From Rhododendron vialii (Eukaryota > Streptophyta > Magnoliopsida > Ericales > Ericaceae), in assembly GCF_030253575.1 (NCBI RefSeq), contig NC_080558.1, positions 2,242,001 through 2,306,000 on the forward strand: 64,000 nt of DNA, given 5' to 3'. The notes beneath the pieces were generated by a model. It did no database searches, was not told where the DNA came from, and was given only the letters and a program-made list of their open reading frames with translations. Made by a program: the position numbers and the translations under genes. This document shows, one piece after another, positions 22,470 through 33,497 of this stretch; position 1 is the first letter of the stretch; each line of letters begins with the position of its first letter.

Positions 22470-23214
22470 GTACCCAACTTTTGTTTGTTTGGATTCCATC
22501 ATCATGTCATACATTACTTGGACCCCTCCACTTACCAACCACCAATAATTCTTGGAGCTGGCAAACTTGTTTCTCCGGACGAATTTACCCTTTATCCGGC
22601 ATTCCTAGCGTCAAAAAGAGGGTGGGGACTGGGGAACATTATCACATCATCTTTTAAGTTGGCCCATGATAACAATAATGCATCACTTTTTCGATCTACA
22701 ACCATTGGATAATGGATATTAGTAGTGGATAACCATAATAAAAATTGGCCTATGGCAGAGCGAGAAAATTTATTGGAAAGAAATTATTGATTATATTCTC
22801 CCCAACTCAGCAATTTCGAGACGACGTCACCTGATCATGCATCAAAACACTCCACAACTACACATTTACATTTTATTTCATCATGTAGTTGTTTGAGGGT
22901 TTTGGGACACCGGGTGTCGCGAGAACACCTGATAATTTTTCCTTCATGCTACAGCCTGCAATTTATTCAAAAAATAACTAGGAAAAGCACGAGGGTAAAA
23001 CTATCTATGATACAATTTTCGTATAATATCCCATTACCCAATTATTATGGTATAATGTCTTATTCGTAAATATTTAAAAAATAAACTGAAAGCACCAGGG
23101 GGAGACTACTATAATAGTATATACATTTTTGCAGAATATCACATGACGCAATTAAATAAATGGTAAATGTCTTGTTCGTATATTAGAAGTTCGAAATGGG
23201 GAAGGTCAGATCGG
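22470..23214. other. Intergenic, no gene seen
   Basis: AT-rich. The 75-codon frame at 22485-22712 has no recognisable domain. Confidence 0.5.
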
Positions 23215-23360
23215 CAGATCCCATTTGACCCCAACAAAAAAAGGAATGGGAGATGCTGCCAAGCGGGGTGCTTGGCAGCGGTGCCGAGCGGTCGATCCGG
23301 TCGTTCATTTCGACAATCGACGGCACAGATCTTAAACTGAGTGACGGACTGTTGTAGGGA
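23215..23360. mobile_element. MITE-like segment related to 9.5-9.7 kb
   Basis: A GC-rich island with GCTGCCAAGC / GCTTGGCAGC inverted words (about 23255-23280) and the shared word GATCCGGTCGTTCAT..CGACAATCGACGG. Ends and target duplication are not resolved. Confidence 0.4.
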
Positions 23361-24249
23361 AAAAAGAAAAATTCAAGTATATTCAGAACATAAATTGTAT
23401 CAGAACAGAGAAACGGTTCGTCCACCCAGGTTTTGGGTGTTGCAAGGCAAGAATAATTTTTTGTTTATTTAGATAAATGGTTGTCTGTGTCAGTTTGCAC
23501 GCACCTTGATTAATTCTGGGACACTAAAGTTAGCGACCGAACAAACCGTCAATGGCCCCACCGGTTAAATGTTTTGTCTCTGTGGTATTTGAACTTGTGA
23601 CATTATGGGGGCAAAATTATAGGGGCAAACCCTTTATTTTGTTTCTCATACTCACTTGGTCAAACCCCTTAACCCCTTCGGATTGGAGGATTTGGTAAGT
23701 GATGGTTGGAGTTTTTGCCAAATCATTCATTTGGTGAGTGAGAAATGGAGAAAAGTAGAAAATAAAAAATAAAACTTTTCAATTAGCACTCCTCTTTTCT
23801 CACTAAATTCTCCAAAAATGGTGAGATTTAGTTAGAAAGGACTCTTCTTTCTCATCTCACTCTTTTTCAATATCCAAGGGACTTCTTGGGGTTGGAATAG
23901 TCTTTTAATTTGTTGGCTATGCTATCAGATTTCCAAATTAGTTCAATTTTTTTTTCCTCTCAACTTGATTTGTACGACTAAATTAATTAGTCTTAAAAGA
24001 TACTTTATTACCAACCAAATTTTTGACCATTTTCTCTATATTACTTGGGGTATAAGCTCATAAAGTCGTAATCAACGCTTTTGTTCGATAAAATAAACTA
24101 TCTACTGTACAACATAACTTGAAATACATTTTGATATAGATTTATAAAACTATCTTTAACGTTATTTTTTATCTGGATATCTTTTCACACACATCCTATC
24201 AAAAAACATTCACAAAAATAGCAAATTTAATGGGAGGTGGGATTCTATG
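23361..24249. other. Intergenic; possible SINE remnant
   Basis: About 23490-23600 has a GCACGCACCTTGATTAATTC..GGACAC word and a TTTGAACTTGTGACATT word, which recall the minus strand of a plant SINE also seen near 21.9, 31.8 and 53.8 kb. Otherwise AT-rich with no gene. Confidence 0.35.
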
Positions 24250-24378
24250 TGCCGAAAACCGATGTACTTTTGAGCCGGGAGATTTTTCGGTCGTTGAATT
24301 TAAAATATTAAAAAAATTACATAATCTAACGGCTAAAAAATCTCTCGGCACGGAAGTTTTCGGAACAGAAGAGATCGA
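24250..24378. mobile_element. Small imperfect foldback element
   Basis: GAGCCGGGAGATTTTTCGG.CGTTGAATTT on the left pairs with the inverse of GTGCCGAGAGATTTTTTAGCCGTTAGATT on the right. AT-rich centre. No target-site duplication found. Confidence 0.35.
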
Positions 24379-24668
24379 CCTCATTTAATGGAGGAGAAAA
24401 TCTTTACTTACGGAGGTTCCATAGAAAAAAGTTTATGGAGCTGATCAATCTCGGACGTCCAAAAGTTTTTTGGATGATTCGAAATAAAAATGTTAATAGA
24501 ATTTTTATAATCTGGGTCGTCCAATGCCGAAATATACTACTAAGATCGCTCAGCTTCATAAAAAAACGTTTTACAGTGGCTCCGTGAATAAGTATAGATC
24601 ATTTTTTATAATAAAAAAAGGGGTAAATTATAGTTAACCCCCTCAAACTATGCCTCGGAGACACTTTA

Positions 24669-25370
24669 TGTGACACCCCGCTTTTCGGTGGCCGGCGGTA
24701 CTGCAGGATGGCAGGCTCCGTTCAGACGGGAGGGGGCAAGTCATGGTTTATAAGAAAAGATCCCTCCTACTTGTACAAGGCCTTTTAAAGCCGTGAGAGC
24801 GGGCCAAAGAGCATAGGAACTTCAAAGTTAAGCGTGCTCATTCTGGAGCAATCCAATGATGGGTGACCTTACTGGGAAGTCTATGGGCTTTGGGCGTCTA
24901 AAGCGGATAATATTGTACAAAGATGGAGCGGGTCGTTATAAATGGTATCAGAGCACAACCCTGGTCTACATGGTGGGGGCCACCTCTAGAATCTGGTACG
25001 AGCACACTGATTGTGTTGTACAGAACTAAGTGCCACACCATGGCCACCAGAGGAAGGTTGATGGGTCTGTGCAACGAGGACGTTGCATCCCTAAGGGGGG
25101 TAGATTGTGACACCCCGCCTTCCGGTGGCCGGCGGTACTGCAGGATTGCAAGCTCCGTTCGGACGGGAGGAGGCAAGTCATGATTTATAAGAAAAGATCC
25201 CTCCTACTTGTACAAGGCCTTTTAAAGCCGTGAGGGCGGGCCAAAGCGCATGAGAATTTCACAGTTAAGCGTGTTCATCCTGGAGCAATCCAAGGATGGG
25301 TGACCTCACTGGGAAGTCTATGGGCGTCTAAAGCGGATAATATTGTACAAAGATGGAGCTAGTCGTTATA
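24669..25370 (+). mobile_element. Cassandra TRIM retroelement (5S-rRNA-bearing LTRs)
   Basis: Two similar direct repeats, 24669-24940 and 25106-25370, each begin TGTGACACCCCG and end GTCGTTATA. Each carries a 5S-rRNA-like block (GTTAAGCGTG..C, GATGGGTGACC, TGGGAAGTC), the hallmark of Cassandra. The short internal region starts with ATGGTATCAGAGCA, a tRNA-Met primer-binding site, and ends with the purine tract AAGGGGGG. A perfect 5-bp target duplication CTTTA flanks it (24664-24668 and 25371-25375). Cassandra never codes for protein; this copy looks structurally whole and fairly young because the two LTRs are still very similar. It inserted into the left terminal repeat of the Mutator-like element. 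Confidence 0.93.
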
Positions 25371-25819
25371 CTTTACCCCTTTAAACTTTATTTTTTGGCA
25401 TTTAACTGCCTCTAACTAACAGAAATGCAGAACTGGCTAACTTCTATAACGGAGAGGAGGTAAGTTACCATTTTGCCCCTTTATTGAAAAATGAAACCCC
25501 ATTTTGTTTGCCAACACCCAATCTTATCACCTTCTCTTTCTCTCTCTCTCTCTCTAAATCTTGCTTCTGCAAAACCAAGCAAAACCCCATCGCCCATCCA
25601 AAACCTCGCCGCTGCGCGGCCCCGTCTCTGTCCTCCTTCCTCACATGCTCCCCATCCACCACCGCCTCTCTCTTTACCCCTTCGAGTTTAATCACACAGA
25701 AAACTTCCAACCAAAATAGAAGAAGAAAGTATCATCAAGTAGAGGCTGCGATTGCTCGAATGGAAAATGGATCGACGATCGGCGGCAAAGAGAGGTGTTA
25801 CGAACATCAGGGCAATCTC

Positions 25820-26005
25820 GATGGGGTTTCGACAATGGTGTTTGGCGATGAATCGAAAGTCGGATAGGAGAGATAGCCATTGCTTGGACATGGACTTGAA
25901 TTGTATCAGGGATTTTGCTGGCAAAAATAGAAGGATCTAAGTACTAAGATCGACGTTATTGGCGATTACTTCCGCCGCCGGTAAGGGTTTCGACGAAGCA
26001 TCCAT
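25820..26005 (-). pseudogene. Captured F-box gene fragment
   Basis: On the minus strand from an ATG at 26005 the frame reads MDASSKPLPAAEV, passes a stop codon at codon 23, and continues ILLFLPAKSLIQFKSMSKQW then LSLLSDFRFIAKHHCRN. LPAKSLxxFKSxSKxWLSLxSDxRF is the core of the plant F-box domain (SCF ubiquitin ligase substrate adaptors binding SKP1). Only the 5' end of such a gene is present. It lies inside the Mutator-like element and is a passenger, not a gene. Confidence 0.75.
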
Positions 26006-26470
26006 GGTATCAATGAATGGGGTGATTACAGGAGAAAGGTTTTCAGTTTTATGGGTTGATCATTTAGAGTTCATTTGATTTGATGTCAACATAAGCTGGT
26101 GGCGACACTGTTAGGCTTCGAGATAATAGTTGACAAGCCATTGTCGGTGAAAAGGGTTGTTGGGCCCGTCGATATGGACCAGTTCGTTGTCGCCTGACTC
26201 GTTGGAGAAGGTTTGCCACTCGAAGGTCTAGTCAATCGAGTGGTCGAACACCGCCTCCGTCACGCGCTTGCAATCCGACGGCATCATACAGCAGTAGCAG
26301 TTCAACTCTTGTTTCCTCTACCATCACGCAATATTCAATCGCTCCTCTAAACTTGATCTGTCGCAGCCATTGTTGCCGGCATCATGCAATCGCAAATTAC
26401 TTCTCCAGCAGCTCTCCGTTCAAGTCTTGTAAGGGTTTGGCAATTGTTTGGTGCGAGGTGAGATTGAAGT

Positions 26471-26674
26471 CCCGTAGTCTGAGTGAGGCGACATTCCTAG
26501 GGCTAGGTCTGGTTTGGGACAAGCCGGGTAGCAATTCACAACCATAACTTGCGTGCCTTTTTCGAAGTCTTCGTGTAGGTAATCTGTTTTTAGCCCTAAG
26601 CTTTGAAGAACTGCTTCCATTAGTTGCTCTTGTAATGCTTGCACGACCTTTGCATAGTTTCCCATCTTTCCAAT
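26471..26674 (-). pseudogene. Captured 2-oxoglutarate/Fe(II) dioxygenase fragment
   Basis: The minus-strand frame reads KMGNYAKVVQALQEQLMEAV, SLGLKTDYL, EKGTQVMVVNCYPACP and LALGMSPHSDYG. This is the part of plant 2-ODD enzymes that spans the end of the DIOX_N-side helix and the first iron ligands (H and D of HSD). The second His and the RxS region are absent and the frame then leaves the family. About 68 codons are recognisable. It lies between the Mutator-like terminal repeats next to the right end, so it is a captured exon piece. Confidence 0.85.
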
Positions 26675-26976
26675 TTGGGGATATGGCTGATTGCAAGGGG
26701 TTTGGGATGGGTGTGATTTTTGATTTGTTTTTGTTGTAGATTTGGTTCGTGGTATACGTATATATGGTCTATAAAAGATGTAAAGAAGAGAAAGGGCAAA
26801 AAAGTCTAAATTTTTTAGATGAGACGGCATGTGACATTTTCCATCCAATTTCTAACAAATCACAAACAAAAGTTGCATTTTTATTAGTTAGAGGCGGTTA
26901 AGTGCCAAAAAAAAAATGTTTGAAAGGGTAAAGTGTCTCCGAGGCATAGTTTGAGGGGGTAACTATAATTTTTCCC

Positions 26977-27678
26977 AAAAAAAATGACCGAAGGTGCAAT
27001 TGGCAATTAAGGGGACCCACACAATTGACACACAGCCACTAACAACACATGGGAATCATCGCCCTCCTTGTGGGTCCAAAGCCCATGCCCCCATGTTTGG
27101 ATAATAGTACTACTAAAAAGGACAAATGATTTCTAAATTATTTGCCTGAAAAAAAAAAATCCCAATCATCAATGAAAAGAAAATCTAATCAAGCAAATTC
27201 TACGTTCGTCGTAAAAACAATTATTCGGTCCGCAAAATAAAGGCTTAAAAAAATTATTTTATTAGAAAATTTAATTTTTTGGCCGCTAGTTATTGCGTAG
27301 ATACAAATAAATTCTCTTACTTTATAGATAGATAAATGTTCAAATCTTTTTAATTACAAATACAATTTTTTAAGTTGTTATTTTGCGGATAGCTTTTTGA
27401 GAATGTCAACATACACATCTTCTGACTGCAATTTCGAACGCAATTGCATCCGACTCAAGAGCCATTTAATACATGTGAACACATATGCATTAAACGGTTT
27501 CAAAAACAATTATGTCCGAAATTGTGCTCGAAAAGTATATATGTAACATTTCTTTAGTTGGACGGAACAAGTGAACAAGCAAAGGGACTGCTTTACCCCT
27601 ACCACTCCTCTTCTCCCCTATAAATGACAATGCTCGTCTCTGGTTCTTCTTCCATGCCCGAGCACTTATAATAACTTC

Positions 27679-27712
<34 letters not shown>

Positions 27713-27736
27713 TGTGGTGTGTGTTGGGGGGGAGTT
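26977..27736 (+). promoter_or_regulatory. Upstream region and 5' UTR of the AILP1-like gene
   Basis: AT-rich flank, then a (GA)n tract at about 27679-27709 and a GTGTTGGGGGGG stretch just before the ATG. A GA/CT tract close to the start codon is common in plant 5' UTRs. I did not find a convincing TATA box. Confidence 0.45.
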
Positions 27737-30700
27737 ATGTTGGGAGTATTTAGCAGCTCGATAGTGTCGCCGCCGGAAGAGCTGGTAGCGGCGGGAAGCC
27801 GGACTCCGTCGCCGAAGATAAAGGCGGCGGCGCTGGTGAAACGGTTTCTCGACAATAACAGCTCGGCGGTGTCGATACAGATCGGAGACGATGCCCAATT
27901 GGCATATACTCACCACAACCAGTCGCCTCTGAAACCCAGGTATATATATAACATAGTATATATCAGCAATACAAACAAAATCTGTGACAGAAGAGAAACA
28001 AAAAACGCTTAAAAATTGATTCTTTGATTGGATGAATATTTCTTCAAGGGAAATTCCAAGTGCAAAGAAAACGTACCCGGAAATTACTCCGAAAGGATAA
28101 ATCAATGGTACAGATTCACTTTGAAGTGCATCTGTACCGTTGATTTGCCTTTTCGGGGTGATTTCTAGGTACATTTTCTTTGTACCTAGCACTCCCTACA
28201 CATGCGAATGATTTAAGCCTTGTTCTCTTTATACTTCAAAAATAATTTTTTAAAAACTTTTTTCTAGATTCTCATACTTTCAACATTTCTCTCTCTATAT
28301 TTCTCTACTTATTACCCTACTATTTTTCAAAAAAAAATTTCAAACACCAATCCAAGCAAAGCAGAAATGGTGTAAATATATTTCAAAGTAGTACTGTATA
28401 AATTAAGTCTTCTTTACAATAATTGATGTGTGTTGAAAATTGAAATTTATTTTTGACATGAATAATAACTAACTATGTCGATGATGGAGTACCTATGAAG
28501 TCAACGTCATCGTAATGGGTCTCAAGTACTGGGCCAGCAACGTGATGCTCCGGATTCCTAGACGGCTAGACCCATAACAACACAAAATAGGATTGGACAA
28601 ACCAAAACTGGATGGGGATCAAGTCCGACCCAATGGATTGGATCTCTTAGTTCCGAAGCACAACCACGTGATGCTCCGGATCATTTCAGCACCGCACATT
28701 CATATGAATTTCATGCGCTTAATCACTAAACTCCACAAGAATGTATAGTTTTGGAATGTCCCGGACCACAACCACGTCGTATTTTAGAGATCTGAATAAA
28801 CTAGACGATCCAATGACTTTGTTTTTAGGTGCTTCGAAAATGGCGCCAATGACCACCCATGCGCGGCTGCGGGGAGGATAAATGTTAGTTGTAAAAAAAC
28901 TGTTTTGGAAATGCGTTGCCGTTGAGTTAGGGGTGTTTGGGAGCTTTTTCTTTTTTGCTTTTGCATTTTTATATTGTGAGAGAATGACTTGTCTCGTAAA
29001 ACGAAAAATAATTACTTAAAAAATAAGAATCTTTGCAAAACAGGATCTTATCTTAGTTGTTTGGGAGTCGGGTAGGAGAATGTGTTTTATCACATCTAAC
29101 TTTCAAAACTGTATGATAGAGCCACAATTGGAGAATCACCGAGAAGCGTTTCGTACTTTTTGTCACTTGTTTTTTATTTATCTATCTTTTTCCCTCTTCA
29201 ATTTTTATCATTTTTGGTCTTTTTGACTAATCTTGGTTTCTCAAAAACATCTAAGAAGACAACTTAGACAAGTTATTAATTATTTTTGTCACTAGACAAA
29301 CTTTTATTAGTGTTTTTGACCTGAGGAAAAAAAAATCCAGAAAATTCCGAAATTAGGTCTTTAATTATTTTAGATAGTCCATAGTCAAACTGATCAGCCT
29401 AACTGGAGCAAAATAATTCTTTTAGATCTGGTTCAATCAATCCACATAGAAAACACACAAAAATCTATGGGCTCTAGCCGCCCCACCTTTCTTGTTGATC
29501 AATGTGATGTGGGCTCGATCCGGAGTCATACACACAATCGTAAGATGAATAAAAATAAAAATAAAACACAATCGTAAGAAGAATAAAGGGAAAATGACGA
29601 CTCATGACGTGTTTTGATAATTAATACCCATCTAAAATATTTTCAGTATTAACAAATGTTCTCAGCATGTCATTGGTAGGTATTAATTATCAAAACACGT
29701 CGTTGGCCGTCATTTTCCCAAGAATAAACCAAGCAAGAAAACACAACACAAAGGTAGATATATATGGAGTAATTAGGATTCAAGGGCGCTGTTACTCTAG
29801 CCAAGTGACAAACTAAACCGAATCAGGTTTCACAGACCCAACACATGGCAGATCATACATTCTTGTCTTGTTCAGCAACATCTTTTAATACTAGTAATTA
29901 AATTAACAATTGTTTGTTTGATACTGTAAATGGCAGATCATTTGCAGTGAAGGACGACATATTCTGCTTATTTGAAGGAGCACTGGACAACTTGGGAAGC
30001 CTGAACCAGCAGTACGGGCTGGGCAAGTCCGGGAATGAGGTGGTTTTAGTGATTGAAGCTTACAAGGCACTCCGTGACAGGGCACCTTATCCACCTAACC
30101 ATGTTGTCGCCCACCTTGATGGGAACTTTGCCTTCATTGTCTTTGATAAGTCCACCTCCACCTTGTTTTTGGCCGCTGTGAGTACTCAATTATTTCACCC
30201 ACCCCCAGTTATGCCTTATTCAAGCTTTGTTTTGTTTTATTGCTTTTAGATAATCGAAACAGAGGATCGATCTTTAATACTAGACTAGAAAAAGTCCGGG
30301 CTCGCGTACGGAAAGTGGATAAGGATGATTATAATTGGCCTTTTAGGGAGAGATGTTACGCAGATAAATCCGTAAAGAGGTGAATAATGTTGGTGCAAAA
30401 ATGGTGGTGTTGAGCGGGAGCCGTTGAGTCAACCAGAACACTAGTCTGGCAGGTGGTTGGTTCATCTATAAGTCAGAGGTTGATCAAGCTCCATCAAGTC
30501 GAGTCATTTTCTCCCCACCTGCGGAATAGTTTTTAAAAGAATGACAATAAAAAAAATAGGTAGTTATGTGCTAGTTTTTATATGACATGGGCGCCCAGCT
30601 CAAGACGCAAACTACAAGGGTTCTACCTAACTGAAGTTTGTCCCATAAATTAGTGCCCCTTTGGATGGTAAAAAAGGAATGAGAATGAAGGAATAAAAAT

Positions 30701-33148
30701 TTTACTTGAGGGGATAAGTTATAATGCTGGGTTTCCCTATTGTATTATAAACAGGCTAAAGCCCAAAAAATACTGATTTCAAGATATGTCGTTTTCCTCA
30801 TATACATCAACTAAAAGTTTATTTAGCGGAAATAACTTATCTAAAGCCCTTAAACTATTGACAAACCTTATAAGGGAACAGGGGCGGAGGGATTAAGAGT
30901 CAAGGGGGGGCAGCTGACCCCGCTGCCTCCCAAATTTTTTTAGAGATTGGTATAATTCTCACCCAATTTTTACTCATTTGACCCCCTTTAAAATTCATTT
31001 TTGCCCCAACCCATATATAAGGGTTTTATTCTTAGGAAAAAGAGGAGTCAAAATAGAATTTCCACCCACAAAAATCCCAAAAACGTGAATAGCGTTTCAT
31101 TGTTCTTGTTATTAATAAATATCTACTTTTTGATTAACTTGTTAATTTGATTGTTCCTTTCAAATAACAACTAGAAAAAGTGAATTATACATAATTCAAA
31201 TTTTCGACCCCACTTATCGAAAATCCTGGCTTCGCCCCTGTTGGGGAACCCGACCTCGAGGGAGTCTTGTGCAAATTAGCTGTTGTCTTTATCACATCAT
31301 TCTATATGTTTCCCTATTTTTGTAGTAGTAGACTATCAGTCCTTATATATAATAATAATAATGTAGTTTTCGTAGAATGACAACTGGACAACTTGTTCTT
31401 GGTGTCACTGCAGGATCAATTTGGTAAGGTTCCTCTGTATTGGGGAATAACTGCTGATGGAAATGTGGCTTTTGCTGATGATGCCGACTTGCTTAAAGGT
31501 GCTTGTGGCAAATCACTTGCTTCTTTCCCTCAAGGTGGGTTTGCCTTGATTATCTTTAATTGTGCTTTATTCCAATAATCATTCATTAAATTCATTGCTT
31601 TAAGCTCTTAGTATTGCTTTTGACACTTGATTTGAACCCACTACCAATAAAATATATCCACCAGATTTGAAAGGAACACTTGACTGCTACATCGAACCCC
31701 ACTAATTCAGCTCCAAGGAAGGATTAGTCTGGTTATTTGGTGGGTTTGCTCCATATACGATTAATCAGGTTCAAATCTTAGGGTTAGGCCGCAAAAAAAG
31801 AGATTTCTTGTGAATTCTTTAGTTCTGGCATAGATGACCTGCTTTTGACGGAATCGAGAAAGAATTAGTCGAGACGTGCGTAAGCTAATCCGGACACCTC
31901 AGACCGTCGGCACAAAAAATGGAACCCACTAGATTCGAACGCGTAGTGTGTTTTTCCTTTGATTGTTTCATTTGACGGTGGCTCCACTTTTGTTTTGTAT
32001 AGGGTGTTTCTATTCGACGGCAGTTGGGGGACTCAGAAGCTATGAGAATCCCAAGAACAAGATCACTGCTGTTCCTGCTACCGAGGAAGAAATCTGGGGT
32101 GCAAAATTCATGGTAAAGTTATCAACTTTTCGAGTGCAAGTTCTTGACTAGTACAGTATATCACATGACATGAGAATCTTCTCATCATTTAGGTTTAGGA
32201 TTCAAAATGTCCACGAACACAACTTAAAAATACATTAATTGTGTTTGGAGCCGTCCGATTTATGCGAGCCCACGTGCATTAAGCGGTTCTGAATTCAGTT
32301 TGCGTCCGGAATTATGTTTTAAAGTTGCTTCCTTCACGTCGTGTTTTAGGATTTCCACGTGATCTAATAGACGAAAATGCCCCCAAAAACTGGTGCATTA
32401 AAAATTGGGTTCAGACGTACTATTTGAGGGGAATATTTATGGGCATGCTTTGCCTTTTTAGTGGCCACCAATTAATAGGCAAAAGTAGTAGTAGCATCAC
32501 CTAATAGTGAACTCCCTTTTCGTCAATTTCATCACATGTGCCATGTTTTGTGGAAACTAGCTAGCTAAACAAAAGTGGGATCTGTTCAGGGAAACTACTT
32601 ACCTTTGTTGTAGGAGTAGTTTTTTCGTCACTATAAGGAGATTAATAGTACTAATTTGTTGATAATGGATGCTCTGGTTCTCTACGGTTAAGTCACTAGT
32701 GTGTCTTGACTATATTCAATTTTCAATTAAAACATTCACCTTCTGAAATGGGATCGACGTCTAATTATGAAACCCTTAAGGGAGGATGGATTGCCTAAGT
32801 ATAGCCAAACAAGCCAAACCTTTTGAACAATTTTTATTTTTTGGTAAAACCTTTTATTTTTTGAACAATTTTGTTCCGAAAGCGATCTTCAAACATCACA
32901 TTTATCACCATGAACAATTTTGTTCGAAATCTGTCAAACTTTTTTTTTTTTGGTTCAACCAAACCACCCCGGGCACAAAGTAGTGTACTTGCTTAATTTG
33001 ACTGATTGGCTGAATTAATTCAGCCAATAAGTCAATAATCCGGCTTATTTTTCTAGCGAAGCTGGGCCTAATACTGCATGTATTTAAGTTTGGGGATAAC
33101 ACTTTTCAGGTGGAAGAGCCAGCAGTTTTTGCAGCAGCCACAAAGTAG
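27737..33148 (+). CDS. AILP1: AILP1 / TSJT1-like protein (YGL and LRDR motifs)
   Basis: Five exons, 27737-27939, 29937-30177, 31414-31534, 32003-32112 and 33110-33148, all GT-AG, encode 237 aa, the usual length. The N-terminus MLGVFSSSIVSPPEELVAAG, the YGL motif (94-96, in QQYGLGK), the LRDR motif (113-116, in KALRDRAPYP) and the YWGITADG..AFADD..LLKGACGKSLASFPQG stretch identify the plant aluminium-induced / stem-specific family (DUF3700), distantly related to class II glutamine amidotransferases. Biochemical activity is unproven; relatives respond to stress, auxin and dormancy and localise to cytoplasm, nucleus or membrane. The start matches the family N-terminus exactly. Introns 1 to 3 host several small transposons. 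Confidence 0.93.
28050..28197. mobile_element. Small foldback MITE in AILP1-like intron 1
   Basis: The left half (GGAAATTCCAAGTGCAAAGA, ACGTACCCGGAAATTACTCC, ATCAATGGTACAGATTCACTT) is mirrored by the right half (GAAGTGCATCTGTACCGTTGAT, GGGGTGATTTCTAGGTAC, TTTGTACCTAGCACTCCC) on the opposite strand. About 148 bp. Target duplication not clear. Confidence 0.6.
29588..29719. mobile_element. 132-bp Mutator-type MITE, copy 1
   Basis: Palindromic element beginning GGGAAAATGACG and ending with CGTCATTTTCCC, with inner arms CGTGTTTTGATAATTAATACC / GGTATTAATTATCAAAACACG. Perfect 9-bp target duplication AAGAATAAA (29579-29587 and 29720-29728). A second copy of the same length is at 54350-54481. Confidence 0.9.
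30889..31240. mobile_element. hAT-type MITE in AILP1-like intron 2
   Basis: The ends CAGGGGCGGAGGGATTAAG and, inverted, CAGGGGCGAAGCCAGGATT match each other. The flanking octamers TAAGGGAA (30881-30888) and TTGGGGAA (31241-31248) agree at 6 of 8. 352 bp, close in length and end sequence to the element at 22113-22461. Confidence 0.7.
31646..31945 (+). mobile_element. SINE-like segment in AILP1-like intron 3
   Basis: Contains a GGTTCAAATCTTAGG B-box-like word (about 31769-31783) and, further on, ATTAGTCGAGACGTGCGTAAGC followed by TAATCCGGACAC, a word set I associate with tRNA-derived SINEs of eudicots. Diverged; edges approximate. Confidence 0.4.
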
Positions 33149-33451
33149 AAGAAGATCATCCCTCTCTACACATTCCTAACAATCTTCTCCTCTTTAAGGG
33201 GTGTTTGGCAAGTGGGGGTTTTTTTTTCTTTTCTTTTCCACTTTGGTTGTGAATGGAAGGCATGTTAGTTGGGCCCCATGTAAATAAGTGAAAGTAGAGT
33301 GGGTTAGTGTCTGTTTGTAGGTTGGACAAGTGGAAGAGTAGGCTTTTGCCTTGTGGCTTTGTTTGCTTTTATGACTTTGTTAGCAGCTTGCCTTCTTGTT
33401 TAGTCTGCACTTTAGACTAACTATTTTTAGTTGCTTCAATCGCTGTACAGC

Positions 33452-33497
<46 letters not shown>

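Larger units (their letters stand above)
24620..26976. mobile_element. Mutator-like element carrying host gene fragments (Pack-MULE-like)
   Basis: Terminal inverted repeats of about 110 bp. The left repeat is 24620-24668 continued at 25376 to about 25432 (split by a nested Cassandra); the right repeat is about 26868-26976. Both read inward through ATTATAGTTA, CCCCCTCAAACTATG, CCTCGGAGACACTTTACCC and GGCA.TTAAC.GCCTCTAACTAA. Without the Cassandra the element is about 1.65 kb. The flanks are A-rich, so the expected 9-bp duplication cannot be read with certainty. No transposase. The interior holds a 5' piece of an F-box gene and an internal piece of a 2-oxoglutarate dioxygenase gene, both on the minus strand, plus unidentified sequence (about 25440-25800 and 26010-26460). 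Capturing host gene fragments between long inverted repeats is the defining trait of Pack-MULEs. Confidence 0.8.

Noticed and set aside
24800-25330. 5S rRNA genes
   Set aside because: The 5S-like blocks are partial, diverged and lie at the same place in two LTRs of a Cassandra element, so they are not rRNA genes.
25484-25867. Plus-strand 127-codon ORF in the Mutator-like element
   Set aside because: Composition-driven (CT-rich then Arg-rich) and antisense to the F-box fragment; no domain.
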